From: Metridium senile
Taxonomy: Eukaryota > Cnidaria > Anthozoa > Actiniaria > Metridiidae
DNA: 64,000 bases
Direction: 5' to 3'
NCBI GenBank assembly: GCA_949775045.1
Contig: OX459110.1
Coordinates: 1,670,001 to 1,734,000, forward strand
Under the pieces are notes generated by a model. It did not search any database and had not been told where the DNA came from. It was given only the letters and a program-made list of their open reading frames with translations. This document shows, one piece after another, positions 1-11,082 of the stretch. The first letter of the stretch is position 1, and the number at the start of each line of letters is the position of its first letter. The position numbers and the translations under genes are program-made.

Positions 1-3000
1 TCAAAGTCTTGAAGAGCTAGACAGTTGTTTACGAAAGCTCAATTCAAGGTTGTTTGTTGTTCGAGGTCAACCGGCAGACGTCCTTCCTCGTCTGTTCCAA
101 CAATGGCGGATCACAAAGTTGACGTTTACGGAAGATACCGAACCGTTTGGAAAGGAGAGGGACTCTGCCATTCGAATGCTCGCCCGAGAAGCAGGCATCG
201 ACGTGGTTGTGAAAAGATCCAATACTTTGTACGATTTGCAAGAGTAAGTATTGTTTAATATTTAAACGCAATCTGTGCATGATAAATTAATATTATATTC
301 CATCCAATCGATTATGTTTTAATCCATCGATATAATTCAATCGCATACAATCGATAGCAATCCGAATACCAAGAATTACACAAAAATAACTGAAATGTTT
401 TAGAGTTTGTGATTTCTAGTTTTGGTGATGATGATGATGATGGTGATTTATGTGATATAGCAATATTGAAAATATGATGATGATAACCCCCGGCGTGTGC
501 AATCGATAAGAATCGATATCGGAAAACCGATCGATAAATCGATATTTTAATTTTAATTGATATTGATCATATCGATTAATCGATATTATTATATAGATTG
601 ATTCTAACGCGCGCTCTGATTGGCCAAACAAGCGTGGTTTGTGAGAGTATAAACCATGGTCGTAAGTTTTCGAAATCAAACAGACTTTTTTGAACAATTT
701 TTGAACAATTTTTAATCGAAATTTATATAATAAAATAAATAATTAAGGTTCAGCCTTGGTTTATACTCTGATAACCGCACGCTTGGCATTTGAACACACG
801 AGAAAATGTCCAGAAGCACTCGCTTTCAGCTCGTGCTTCTTGACATTTTCTCGTGTGTTCAAATTGCCAAGCGTGCGGTTATCAGAGTATAAACCACGGC
901 TGAACCTTAATTATTTGTTAAGCAATCGATACTCACAGATTTTGTCTCAATCAGATTATCGAGTTTATCGATATAATTTATCTAATTATATTGATATTAT
1001 CGAATTATATCAATATTATCGAATTATATCGATATTATCGAATTATATCAATATTATCGAATTATATCAATATTATCGAATTATATCGATATTATCGAAT
1101 TATATCGTTTGACATTAGTGATTCCCTTTACTATCGATTGTCTGATAAAATTATATAATTTTATCGATTGTTATGTAGTATATAAAAAACGAGCAGCAGT
1201 GTTTTATCAAGGATAAAAACCCGAGCACAGCGAGGGTTTTTGATCCTTGATAAAACACGTGCTGCGAGTGTTTTATATAGCTTAAAAAACTCCAACGCTT
1301 ATTCAAAACTAAATTATAAAAGTTTCTTGAAGAAAAGTCCAATTTGGAGACAAACTTTATTTGCAAGGTACACTGCACATTCTCATATCACACCATGCAC
1401 CATTAAGCACCACATTTGGCATCCCACATTTGAGAAAGGTCATGTATAATATAGTAGGAGCTTGATAGCATTGTTTCGGGTGATGCCTCTAGTAAAGGTC
1501 AATGATGAGAGATTAAAACTGAGACCTTTACAAGTGTCATAGGTACATATTAAAGACACACGTACCTTTATCATAAAGACACACGTACCTTTATCATAAA
1601 GACACATGTGTTTTTATATAATGCACCTATGGCAGTGTTTTATGGGGTATAAAGGTCATGCATGTGACCAAATTGGAATGCCCCGATTGGACTAATAGCT
1701 CATGAATTATTAATGAGTTTTTTAACGATAGTTATCGATTATTGCTTTTATCGATTGCACACGACGGGGATAACCATGATGTCATTCAAGTCATCTTTGT
1801 CAAATGTTCATTTGTGATCGCAATGATCAAACAAGAAAAATATCCTCTAATATCAGAACATTTTTTTCAATGTCAGAATCTTGATCGAATTTTAATTTAT
1901 GACTGTAAAATTCTTGAAAAATTGATTAATATTTTACAAAAGAAATCAAGTCTGTGATGAGTGCTGTAATCAATTTCAGAATCATCATCATCCGATTTTC
2001 ATTTTCAATTACAATCACTAAACAAGAAAAAAATCTTAAAATCAAAACCTTTTTTTTTCAAATGTCAGAATCATCATCTATTTGTAATATTCTTTGCTGA
2101 GACCAAGAAAGATTTACCATCCATTAATATTCTTGATGTTTTATAAGCAAAAATGCTTATTACCATACAATCTTTCACATACTTAACAATTAAACTGTAA
2201 ACTCAGTGAGAACCAGTTTCATTTATTAACTTCTTCAGCTCACTTTTTTCTACTTACAATTATGTGATATATATATATATATATCATATATACTTACAAT
2301 TGGTTTTAGAAAAACGTGTATAAACAATGAGGCGCACGCGCACTTCATTCGATTTTAGCGCGCAGAATGTTAACAAAGTTCCATTCACTCTTAGTGTTCA
2401 TTTCAGGTTTTTCTTGTTGATCTTTACTGCCTCGCTGACCTGTCGAAGTAAAGCATCCGTCTGAAACAAATCATCATCATTATTAGATTCTCATTTACAA
2501 TTACAAATTATCACTAAACAAGAAAAAAATCTATAAAATCAAAACCTTTTTTTTTCAAATGTCAGAATCATCATTATCAGATTTTTATTACAATCACTAA
2601 ACAAAAATAAAATCTTTAAAAATCAAAACCTTTTTTTTCAAATGTCAGAGTCATAAACAGAAATGAGGGCAAGCCTCCTAACACATACAAGAACTTTCTA
2701 GAAGTAATCCAAGGTTTGGAGCCTCCTCATATGCCTGTCAACACTATATCCCACACTTCGGCCGGCCTTGGGTTTACGCCGTACGACGAGAACTTGGATA
2801 GGCAGTATAGTATACCAACATACCAAGAGCTGGGATTAGATATATCAAGACTTAATGTTGAGGTGTGGCGTGGTGGGGAGACTGAGGCTTTGAATAGATT
2901 GGATAGGCATTTAGAACGCAAGGTAGGTGTTATAAAGTAATTAATATATTTTGCCTGCAACATTTTACAGCGCAACGCGTAAAAGTATGGTCACTGATAA

Positions 3001-6000
3001 TGTATTCGCATACTTCTGTCTCGCCATCGATCCAATCAGCGTTGTAGGATTGTGTTATCTTGTCGCTGATTGGATCGATTGCGAGACAGAAGTATGCGAA
3101 TACATTATCAGTGGCCATACTTTTACGCGTTGCGCTGTAATGGTTATCTGGAGATATTTGAAAAAAAAATATTTGTTTGGTATAATAAAACGCATATAGG
3201 ATTCATCCTCGCCCATTATGGCAGATATTTAAGTCTTGAATTCAAAATTAGGCTTGCCCTCTCCCAATATTGAATTATCATCTTAAATATTTTGCAATAA
3301 TGGGCTTGGATGAATTCTATAGGTGTTTTATCATATCGAAGAAACAATTTTTTTCAAAATATCTTCAGCAAACAAAAATATTATGCATTGAACTGTAGGC
3401 CTGGATAGCAAGTTTTGAGCAGCCAAAGATCAACTCCAATAGCCTTGTAGCAACTAGCAATGGTGTAAGTCCATACCTAAGATTTGGATGTCTATCGCCA
3501 AGGCTCTTCTATCATCGTCTCTCAGATCTCTTTAGAAAGGTAAATAAAACAGGTTCCCATTTAAATCTGTACTTTCCCATTTAAATCTGTACTTATGCAA
3601 ATTTTGTTGATGTGTGCTAAACACACAGATCAACTAATCAGAGAAGTTCACTTCAGAAATAATATACTCTGATTGGTTCAAGATCTGTGTGTTTAGCACA
3701 CATCAACACAATTTCACTAAGACAGTACAGATTAAATGGGAACCCGTTAAATCAAATACAACACTAAGTATATTTGATTTGTTGTTGTTTACCATGCCAC
3801 AAGGGTTTTTTTTCTCTGGATAATGTGACTGTTTTCCTCACTCCCTAGCTTCTTAACAACATGTGAGGAGTGATTTTAATAATGAAAAGACAGTGCATGA
3901 GGGTTAGTGCCAGCAGATCATGAACCACTATGTGGATATGCCGCTGTAAAAAAATATATATATTAATACATTTTTTCATTTACAGCGCCACGCACCTTAC
4001 CGTGGCCACCTTATTAAAATGTTGTACAAGTTAACCAATCAGAAAGCGAGAATTTGACCCTAATATAAAAGACACGCCGAATGAGAAATGATAAACACTT
4101 TGAAATGTTCAAAGGGAAGACAAGAGTGAAGTTTATATGTGTCTGAAAAACCTCCCAGGATGTTTAAATTTGAAAAGGTGTAGCAAATAATTTGAAAAGA
4201 GAAACTTTTGAATGCTAAGCTAACTTGTACAAAACTTTAATTGGGTGGCCACGGTAAGGTGGGTTATGCTATCAACATTCATTCATTCATTCTTTCTTTC
4301 CTTTGTCTTTTGAATTTGCAAAGATCAAAATATACAAATATGACAAAGGCATTTTTCACTTAATGACTGATTACTTTTGATTGACATGTTGGCATTTACA
4401 GCGCGAAGAGCAATATCGTTTCCACTTGGCAAGATTTCTTACATAATCTTGACACTATTTTACCACTTTTCGGGGAGTTTTAACTAATCAGTGACGTCCA
4501 TCACATTTTCCTAGAGGCCATGGGTTGATAAAAAGTCACCGAAGAGTTAAAAAAAAGTGTCAAAGTTTCGTCAAAAATCTTGCTCAGTGGAAACAGTAGC
4601 ATGCGTCACGCTGTAAATGTGGGTTTCATCACATAATTATCTCCTATTTTTATAGTTAAAACGAAAAGTGCCTCCCATTTCGCTGTATGGTCAGCTGCTG
4701 TGGCGAGAATTCTTCTACTGTGTGTCTACTAATAACCCTAACTTTGATACGATGTCGCTAAACCCTAGCTGTTTACAAATTAAATGGAGAGATGACAGCA
4801 ACGTGGAGGAAGACTTGCAACGATGGGCTAAGGTATTGGTCATCATCATTAACATCATTATTATTTTCATTGTCATCAATATGATCATTATCATCATCTT
4901 TTTGTGAAGATTCATCATCATCATTAACATCATTATTGTCATTGTCATCAATATGATCGTTATCATCATCATCATGAAGATTGAGGAAGACTTGCAGCAA
5001 TGGGCTAAGGTATTGGCCAGTATCGTCATCAGCATTGTAATTGCTGTCATTTTCAACACTATCATCATCATAACTGCCATTTTCATTATAACTGTCATCA
5101 TCACCATCCTTGTTATTATTATTATTATCACTATCATTGTCATTGCCATCACTGTCATTATTATCATCATTATTTGTGAGCATTAAGAAAAGCTAAATAA
5201 CATACTGCCTAACCGGGGTTTTGTGTTTGGCTGCACGCAGGCTATTAATAGGTGGACATACAGTGACGTATTTTGTTATGGTTTTGCCAGCCAACCATTG
5301 TTATTAGAACAAAGAAAATTAAAAAATCTATAGATGGACATACAGTGGCGTATTTTGTTATGGTTTTGTCAACCAACCATTGTTATTAGAACAAAGAAAA
5401 TATTTAAAATCTCTATTGTGAAAATGATATAGCAAATTAGCATCACAATACCAACACTTGTAAACACTACACTTTTGCCAGCCAACCATTGTTATTAGAA
5501 CAAAGAAAATTAAAAACTCTATTGTGAAAATGGTTGGCAAATCAGCATCACAATACCAACACTTGTAAACACTATGCCCATGGCCACCTATACATGTAAT
5601 ACCCGATTAGTGAATTCCCTACACACTTTATTCTATTAGGGCCAAACAGGTTTTCCATGGATTGATGCTATCATGGCCCAGCTGCGACAAGAAGGATGGA
5701 TCCATCCCCTGGCACGGTACGCAGCTGCGTCATTCCTGACGAGAGGAGATCTCTGGATCAACTGGGAAAGAGGAGTTAAGGTAAAACATCATAACAGTCT
5801 TTCAATTCGCCATTTTCATATCGAGCAAGGGACTGGGTACGAGTGTGAAAAACTAATTTGATTATGGTTCCAGAAAAAATAACCCCGTCTCATGGGAGAG
5901 TAACCAATATAAGCTTATTGACCAAGTTTCAGAACGTTTGGCTAAATAGAAAAAAAATTATGAGCATCCAAACTCTGCCAAAAATACAGAGAAATGTATG

Positions 6001-9000
6001 GTGTCCTTCCAAAACGTCCTTCCAAACCATACATTCTTTGTATTTTCGAAAAAAATTAAAATACCATAATTTCGTTGCAATTTGCACATACTTGACTTGT
6101 TCAAACTTCCAATTCTTACTAATTTGTATTTGTTCTTTCGTGTGAAGGGGTTTATTTTTGAATTACATTAATTTTGAGAAACTTGGTTCCAGTCCCTTGC
6201 TCGATATTGAAAAGGCTAATTGAAAATGATATTATGTAATATATACATGATGAGCAGGTAATCTGTATGATTGTGATATACAACAGCAAAGACAAGCATA
6301 CAAATCCTAGTATACACCAATGTTGTATAGTACTTAGGAAAGTCTGATATTACCTTTCATATTTTACTAAAATTGTCATGAAGATAGAAATAAATCTGGT
6401 TGTTAAATTCAAGTTAAAACTTAAGCAAATCAGGACAATTTTGTATCTAAAATTAAGTTAAAACTAAGATTTCTTTTGTAAAATTTTCATTAATTTTTCA
6501 TGGATTTGATAAGAAATTGATTTGTTTTTTGCATATGTGTGTAATTAGTTGTATATTCAAAAACAAATGATTTGTATTCATTTGGAAAATGATAAAATAT
6601 TAGTTTTAAAAAAAATGTCAAAAGTTTACTATTTCAAAACATTCTAGGATACAATACTTAGTACATAACTGTATTTATTAATTGTAAATAAGAAATCTTT
6701 ATTAAATCAAAAAAAAAAAAAAATTGATTAATAATTGACAGTGTATTTCATCTCCTGTTTGAAGGTATTTGAGGAGTTTCTACTAGACGCCGACTGGAGT
6801 ATGAATGCAGGCAACTGGATGTGGCATTCATGTAGTGCGTTCTCTCAACACTTCTTCTATCCACAGTGTCCTGTAGGCTTTGGAAAGAGGATTGACTCGA
6901 ATGGAGATTATATAAGGTAACGACAATGATAATTACTTACTATGAAAATCACTAGTCAAGAGTGGTTAATTGTCCGTTTAAAATTTGGCCTTGGGGGTGT
7001 GTTTTTTTGTACCACATGACCAATTTTTACCAAAATGATTGGCCAGAAGTGATCACATGGTACAAAAACGAGACAGAATTTCAAACAAACATTTTACCAC
7101 TAGTGATTTTGATAGTATATTATCAAATATATCTTTAAAAGAATTCAATGATTTAATTTTAGATTATTTAAGGAAATAACCTCCGTCGCTAGTTTTAAGA
7201 AATCTCTCAAAAATACTTTTTAATATTTTGTATATATCATTATAAAATTCATGAATAATTAATGAGCAATTGACAAAAGAATTCACGTCCGTGACGGAGG
7301 TTGTAAATCTCATACAGATTTCGTCCTGATTTGCATAAGTTTCAACTTGAATTTTCTCGGCCAGATTTACATTTATCTTGACAATTTTAGTAAAATATGA
7401 AAGAACTAACGTTGGACTTTCATAAGTTCTATACAATATTCGCGTCCGATCTGTATCCGATATACAACGGCTCGTCTTCGACTCGCCGTTGTATATCGGA
7501 TACAGATCGGCCGCTCATATTGTATATATTACTTAGACTTCTTAGATTACATTTTTATATTTTATATATAACTTTACATTTTTCTTATCTTATTTAATTT
7601 ATTTTCAAGTATATATTTGTTTATTCATATTTCTTTGATGTTGATAGTAATGACAATGATGATTTTGGTGGTGGTGGTGGTAAGAACAATGATGATGGTG
7701 TTGGTGATCATTTAGATGATGATGGTCATGATCATTACAAAAATAATAAATAAAAAGGTTCCCATTTAAATCTGTACTTTCCCATTTAAATCTGTACTTA
7801 TGCAAATTGTGTTCATGTGTGCTAAACACACAGATCAACCAATCAGAGTATATTATTTATGAAGTGAACTTCTCTGATTGGTTGATCTGTTTGTTTAGCA
7901 CGTCACATCAACAAAATTTGCATAAGTACAGATTTAAATGGGAAAGTACAGATTTAAATGGGAAAGTACAGATTTAAATGGGAAAGTACAGCTTTAAATG
8001 GGAAAGTACAGATTTAAATGGGAAAGTACAGATCTAAATGGGAAAGTACAGATCTAAATGGGAACCTGTTAATCATAATTCATATTTTCTATTCACAGTA
8101 AATACCTTCCAGTCCTTAAAGGTTTCCCTGCAAATTATATCCATGAGCCGTGGAAGGCTCCGTTTCGCATACAGAAACTTGCAGGCTGTATTATAGGCAA
8201 AGACTACCCCCTACCTATGCTGGACCATGAACAGAAACGAAAAGAAAACTTAGCGAGAATAGTACATGTCTTGGAGTATACAACTAACACAGACTCAGGT
8301 AAAGAGACTGTGTACGCCATCTGCAGGACCTTCTTTAACATCATAATAATCGTTATTGATATTGTAATCATTACCATCATCACCATCAATATCATTCATT
8401 GATCATTATGTACTACATACAGTATGAATGGCCGATCTGTATGAGTGGAGAGTAGAAGACGAGCCACTGTATATCTCATACAGATTGGACACGAATATTG
8501 TATAGTACTTATGAAACTCCAACATTAGTTCTTTAATATTTTACTAAAATTGTCAACTGATAAAAGTAAATCTGGCCTAGAAAAATAAGTTAAACTTATG
8601 CAAATCAGAATGAATCTGTATCGGATATACAACCTCCGTCATGGACGTGAATTCTTTTGTCAATTGCTCATTGATTATTCATGAATTTTATAACATAATT
8701 AATTTTTCTCCGTTCTTTTTCATAATTTCATAATTTTTTCATAATTTTTCCATTTTTATACATTATTTATCATGATGTAAGTTTTTTAAGACATAAAGTA
8801 TTGTTAATATTATCATTATCATGATCGTCCGGGTTAGTGTAGTCTTGAGAAAGACTGATGGTGTTGATGTCTGACGTTTTGACAACCTTAGTTAGCAAAA
8901 ATCATCTTCTTTACTCTGAATTTTCCAAATAAATCTTAAGAAATTACTAGAACTCCTATTTACTGCAATTTTTCCTGTATTGCGTATTTTACGCTGGAAC

Positions 9001-9505
9001 TTTGCTCTTTTACTAATAGCAAGGAAATCTTTCCATTTCTGAGGCTTATTATTACAAAAATATACATTTGATTTAAGGGACATAGGGTCATGATAACTAA
9101 TGCATTGTTTAGTCACCTATAATGGATTGCATAGGTGGCCTAGCGGTAAGAGTGCTGGCCTCTCACCGCTGTGGTCCAGGTTCGAGTCCCGGCTCGGCGT
9201 TGGATTATATGTCAGTTGAGTTTGTTTGATGTGTTCTTCTCTCCTATGCCACGAGGGGTTTTCACCGGGTTATCCGCAAAAATGAACATGCCAGCCGAGT
9301 TGTGTGCAAAATATTTAACGTAGAGGCAATGAGTGTGAGTGAGTCTCCCAAATTAGGAGGAGAAGATTGACATGTTAAAAAAGTGATGATTATTATATAT
9401 TATTATTGACAAATTCTTGTTATTCCAGAGTTAAGATATCAAGAAGCAGATAATGACGAATCTGATGAACACCTGAACATAATAGTGATGTCATCATCTG
9501 GATAA
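1..9505 (+). CDS. Cryptochrome (animal type, photolyase/cryptochrome family), 3' eight exons; 5' end outside window
   Basis: Coding exons 1-243, 2661-2922, 3399-3539, 4656-4832, 5640-5780, 6765-6916, 8099-8298 and 9429-9505 (stop TAA 9503-9505) join in frame with GT-AG borders, giving about 463 residues. The start and first beta strands are missing. The visible protein covers the end of the antenna-domain alpha/beta fold ([16 protein letters not shown]), the linker, and the whole helical FAD-binding domain ([61 protein letters not shown]). Tryptophans expected in the electron-transfer chain occur in FPWID, DADW and NWMW. Asn in SMNAG fits the residue facing flavin N5 in animal type II cryptochromes. 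The two histidines used by (6-4) photolyases are Pro and Tyr here (WIHPLARY), arguing for a cryptochrome rather than a repair enzyme. The C-terminal tail after the FAD domain is short, acidic and ends MSSSG. The expected role is a FAD-binding light receptor or clock protein. Family is certain; subtype is inferred. Confidence 0.95.
741..912. mobile_element. Palindromic MITE-like foldback
   Basis: AATTAAGGTTCAGCC at the left end is answered by GGCTGAACCTTAATT at the right end, and the arms (about 75 bp) are nearly perfect complements around a short loop near 825. They share the blocks GATAACCGCACGCTTGGCA and ACACGAGAAAATGTC. No coding capacity. Family not recognised. Confidence 0.8.
997..1108. 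repeat. 19-bp tandem repeat, about six units
   Basis: The unit TATCGAATTATATCAATAT is repeated head to tail with A/G variation inside the ATCAAT/ATCGAT step. It lies in the first cryptochrome intron of the window. Confidence 0.85.
1179..1279. mobile_element. Short palindromic foldback element
   Basis: Arms beginning TATATAAAAAACGAGCAGCA and ending in CGTGCTGCGAGTGTTTTATATA pair around a small loop, with GTTTTATCAAGGAT matched by ATCCTTGATAAAAC. It is MITE-like and noncoding. Confidence 0.7.
1551..1615. repeat. 23-bp tandem repeat
   Basis: AAAGACACACGTACCTTTAT recurs two and a half times at 23-bp spacing; the third copy is altered to ACACATGTG. Confidence 0.6.
1795..2660 (+). repeat. Dispersed copies of the exon-proximal acceptor region
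   Basis: The sequence just upstream of the 2661 acceptor (CACTAAACAA, then AAATCAAAACC, a T tract and CAAATGTCAG) also occurs at about 2008-2070 and 2511-2570, with a more diverged version at about 1805-1880. All copies are in the same orientation and contain a pyrimidine tract followed by CAG. Only the last copy is followed by open coding sequence. Confidence 0.7.
2964..3140. mobile_element. MITE with TTTACAGCGC termini
   Basis: The left end TTTACAGCGCAACGCGT and right end ACGCGTTGCGCTGTAA are inverted. The arms extend about 80 bp through TAATGTATTCGCATACTTCTG and GATTGGATCGAT on the other side. It lies in the cryptochrome intron after the 2661-2922 exon. Its ends resemble those at 3979 and 4394. 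Confidence 0.8.
3191..3325. repeat. Imperfect inverted repeat
   Basis: ATAGGATTCATCC and GCCCATTATGG on the left are answered by CAATAATGGGC and GGATGAATTCTAT on the right. Probably an old foldback element. Confidence 0.55.
3551..3745. mobile_element. MITE, AGGTTCCCATTTAAATC family, copy 1
   Basis: Termini AGGTTCCCATTTAAATCTG and GATTAAATGGGAACC are inverted. The interior holds the complementary blocks GTGTGCTAAACACACAGATC and CCAATCAG. The second copy is at 7756-8068. Confidence 0.8.
3791..3873 (+). mobile_element. Degraded SINE fragment
   Basis: ATGCCACAAGGGTTTTTTTTCTCTGG followed by a C/T-rich stretch and ACATGTGAGGAGTG matches the body of the tRNA-derived SINE seen in full at 9128 and 30488. 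The tRNA-like head is missing. Confidence 0.65.
3979..4264. mobile_element. MITE related to the TTTACAGCGC family
   Basis: The left end TTTACAGCGCC is followed by CACCTTACCGTGGCCACC; the right side has GGTGGCCACGGTAAGGTG. The extreme right terminus is not recognisable. ACTTGTACAA-type blocks also pair inside. Confidence 0.7.
4394..4618. mobile_element. MITE with ATTTACAGCG termini
   Basis: ATTTACAGCGCGAAGAGCAA on the left and TGCGTCACGCTGTAAAT on the right are inverted, with TTTCCACTTGGCAAGATT answered by AATCTTGCTCAGTGGAAA. It lies 37 bp upstream of a cryptochrome exon. Confidence 0.75.
4840..5180 (+). repeat. ATC/ATT microsatellite with a duplicated exon edge
   Basis: The cryptochrome intron after 4832 starts with (CAT/ATC)-rich sequence. 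At 4983-5018 it contains a second copy of the exon 3' end plus donor (GAGGAAGACTTGCA, then ATGGGCTAAGGTATTGG). Long open frames here are low-complexity artefacts. Confidence 0.85.
5235..5580. repeat. Tandem copies of a GGTGGACATACAGTGACGTA repeat
   Basis: GTGGACATACAGTGRCGTATT then TTGTTATGGTTTTG and CCAACCATTGTTATTAGAAC starts near 5242 and again near 5333; a partial copy begins near 5473. Each later part contains AATGGTTGGCAAAT, the inverse of the CCAACCATT block, so each unit can fold back. The family recurs at 49205 and twice at 58178-58475. Confidence 0.75.
5810..6216. mobile_element. About 400-bp palindromic element, copy 1
   Basis: The left end CATTTTCATATCGAGCAAGG and right end CCAGTCCCTTGCTCGATATTG are inverted. 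The centre holds GTATGGTGTCCTTCC and its complement around 6000-6040. The same architecture with diverged arms occurs at 31401-31782. Confidence 0.75.
7160..7600. mobile_element. Palindrome-containing element with ACCTCCGTC arms
   Basis: CCGATCTGTATCCGATATAC and GTATATCGGATACAGATCGG form a strong hairpin at 7445-7510. The flank 7240-7445 is repeated in reverse orientation at about 8498-8702, and related fragments occur at about 6230-6420 and 9600-9720. Noncoding. Confidence 0.65.
7650..7740. repeat. ATG/GGT microsatellite
   Basis: Short GATGATTTTGGTGGTGG-type low-complexity sequence in the cryptochrome intron. Confidence 0.6.
7756..8068. mobile_element. MITE, AGGTTCCCATTTAAATC family, copy 2 with amplified right terminus
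   Basis: Same termini and interior as 3551-3745, but the right terminal block GGGAAAGTACAGATTTAAAT is tandemly repeated about seven times (7918-8062) and the left block is doubled. It ends 31 bp before a cryptochrome acceptor. Confidence 0.85.
8410..8705. mobile_element. Inverted copy of the 7160-7600 element
   Basis: ATATTGTATAGTACTTATG, CTAAAATTGTCAA and CAACCTCCGTCATGGACGTG are the reverse complement of blocks at 7240-7445. A weaker copy of the central hairpin lies at 8425-8490. Confidence 0.65.
9128..9390 (+). mobile_element. tRNA-derived SINE, copy 1
   Basis: The head has a box A-like GGCCTAGCGGTAAGAG and a box B GGTTCGAGTCC, about 35 bp apart, ending CCCGGCTCGG. The body (TTTGATGTGTTCTTCTCTCC, ATGCCACGAGGGG, GGGTTATCC) is shared with 30488-30752. 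It lies in the last cryptochrome intron. The body looks like a conserved-domain SINE. Confidence 0.85.
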
Positions 9506-9950
9506 ACTATGCAGAACACCTACTGATTGGACGCTTGGCAGCGTGCAGTGTTGCGAAGAAGAGAAAAAGAAAAATGTGAAATATAAACTTTTGCTTTGAA
9601 TATCTCAACAACAAAACTGTAAAGGGGACTATTTGCATTGACAAGTTTATATTTTGAATTTTCTTGGCCAGATTTACTTTTTATTCCAATTGTAAAACTA
9701 TTTTGATCTACTATTAATTAATATACCAAGTTTATTTCCTGATAATTTATTTTATTTAATAATATAAAAGTTTTTTCAATTGAAAATGTCAAATTATAAT
9801 ATAAATATAGTATATAGTATTTAAATTATAGCTCTCTATTTATGTTGCACACGTTTAATGTTTGTACTCTAGGTATAGTAATTATTTTGTAATTTTTTCA
9901 TGTATTTTAAAAGTATTTTAGAGCCATTGTCATTAGAGTGGTTATCATTA
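9506..9950. other. Probable cryptochrome 3' UTR and AT-rich flank
   Basis: AT-rich sequence after the stop. It includes a fragment (TTTTCTTGGCCAGATTTAC) shared with the 7160 element family. I saw no clean AATAAA, so the transcript end is not placed. Confidence 0.4.
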
Positions 9951-10440
9951 ACCCGGCGTGAAACACTCTTAAATATAATAGTGTATTACTCTTTAATACA
10001 CTCTAACTTCATCGTGTTCTTTTGTTCTTATTTGATTATCACATTTTAACTAATACACTTTGTTTCATGTGTTAGAGCTGTTCCCCGGGGTGGAGGGGGG
10101 GGGGGGGGGGACTCCGGGGAAAAAAGTACCGGGGATGCTCGTCGTATCTCTTAGGGGTAAATATCAACGATTTGGTATCTTTTAGGGTGTCAAATGCGAA
10201 TTTTTGAAAATTAGCATTTTCTCTATTATTTACACTTTAATTAATACAATTTGTTTCACGGGTTAAATGAAAACCACTCTAACCCATGCATGAAACACAC
10301 TTTAGTGTATCACTCTTTAATGCACCTTTAGTCAATTCCAATGAATAGTGTTAGTGTTCTTTAATTGTTATTGGCTATCACAATCAAACTAATACACTTT
10401 GTTTCATAGGTTAATGAGAACAACTCTAAAATAAACTTCA
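9950..10440. repeat. Dispersed repeats with GTTTCACGGGTTA-type ends, plus a poly-G tract
   Basis: CACTCTTTAATGCACCT-type blocks and CTAATACACTTTGTTTCA blocks recur here and at 35340-35720. A run of about 18 G lies at 10096-10113 within a GGGG-rich fragment (CCCCGGGGTGG), with a related GGGAGGGGGGGATCC fragment at 10548. Confidence 0.6.
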
Positions 10441-11082
10441 AGATTAATAAAGACTCAAATCTTTTATATTGTGTATAATTATTCTCTGATTCTGTTTCAA
10501 AATGTTCACAAATTTTACCTTCAGCAATGCTTGTTTGTAATAATCCTCGGGGAGGGGGGGATCCCTTTTCCCTAGTGGTAGGAGTGATCAGCACTCTGTT
10601 TAGGGTTGAAAATATGTCCTGTGCATACCTTTTAGGGTCCTTTTAGTGTTCTGGCTGAAAAGTCTATTACATAACATGACTCCGTATTTTTACTTGACTT
10701 TGATGCTAAAAATACAGCCAATCAGAATGCTTGAAAGCCATGTTATATTTGGCAGTATTCAATTACCTTTTTTCCCTTAAAGGTTCTCTTATATATGACA
10801 TACCATGAATATCCCACTTGTCACTTATATTTTCTTTTCATACATACTCGCCTATAGGCTTGTATATACAAGAAAATACAAGTGACTTGGAGATAGAGCG
10901 AAAACACTAGAACCATGAAACAAAATCAAATTGTTAGTGTGTAATAGTTCTTATTTAGTGACTATTAGTGACTATCAAAGACAAGTAATGAGGTATTGTA
11001 AATATGTTTGTGTGGACTAATGTTTTTTATAATGAAGTGAAAAATGATAGTTAAACTTCTTGTTATTCACTGCATTATAATG
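10441..11082. other. No gene seen
   Basis: AT-rich sequence with an old transposon fragment at 10540-10640 (GGGAGGGGGGGATCC, TAGTGGTAGGAGTGATC). No supported exon. Confidence 0.5.

Larger units (their letters stand above)
244..2660 (+). other. Cryptochrome intron with several foldbacks and ATCGAT-rich repeats
   Basis: The donor is GTAAGT after a split Glu codon (phase 2) and the acceptor is AAACAG before 2661. The intron is AT-rich and dense in ATCGAT. It carries the palindromes at 741-912 and 1179-1279, the 19-bp repeats at 997-1108, a 23-bp repeat and a set of acceptor-like repeats, all listed separately. I see no coding exon in it. Confidence 0.8.

Noticed and set aside
1742..1957. 71-codon frame in the cryptochrome intron
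   Set aside because: Lies fully in an intron whose flanking exons join in phase without it; composed partly of the acceptor-like repeat.
9131..9200. A functional tRNA gene
   Set aside because: Box A and B are present, but the cloverleaf is imperfect and the sequence continues into a SINE body shared with 30488.
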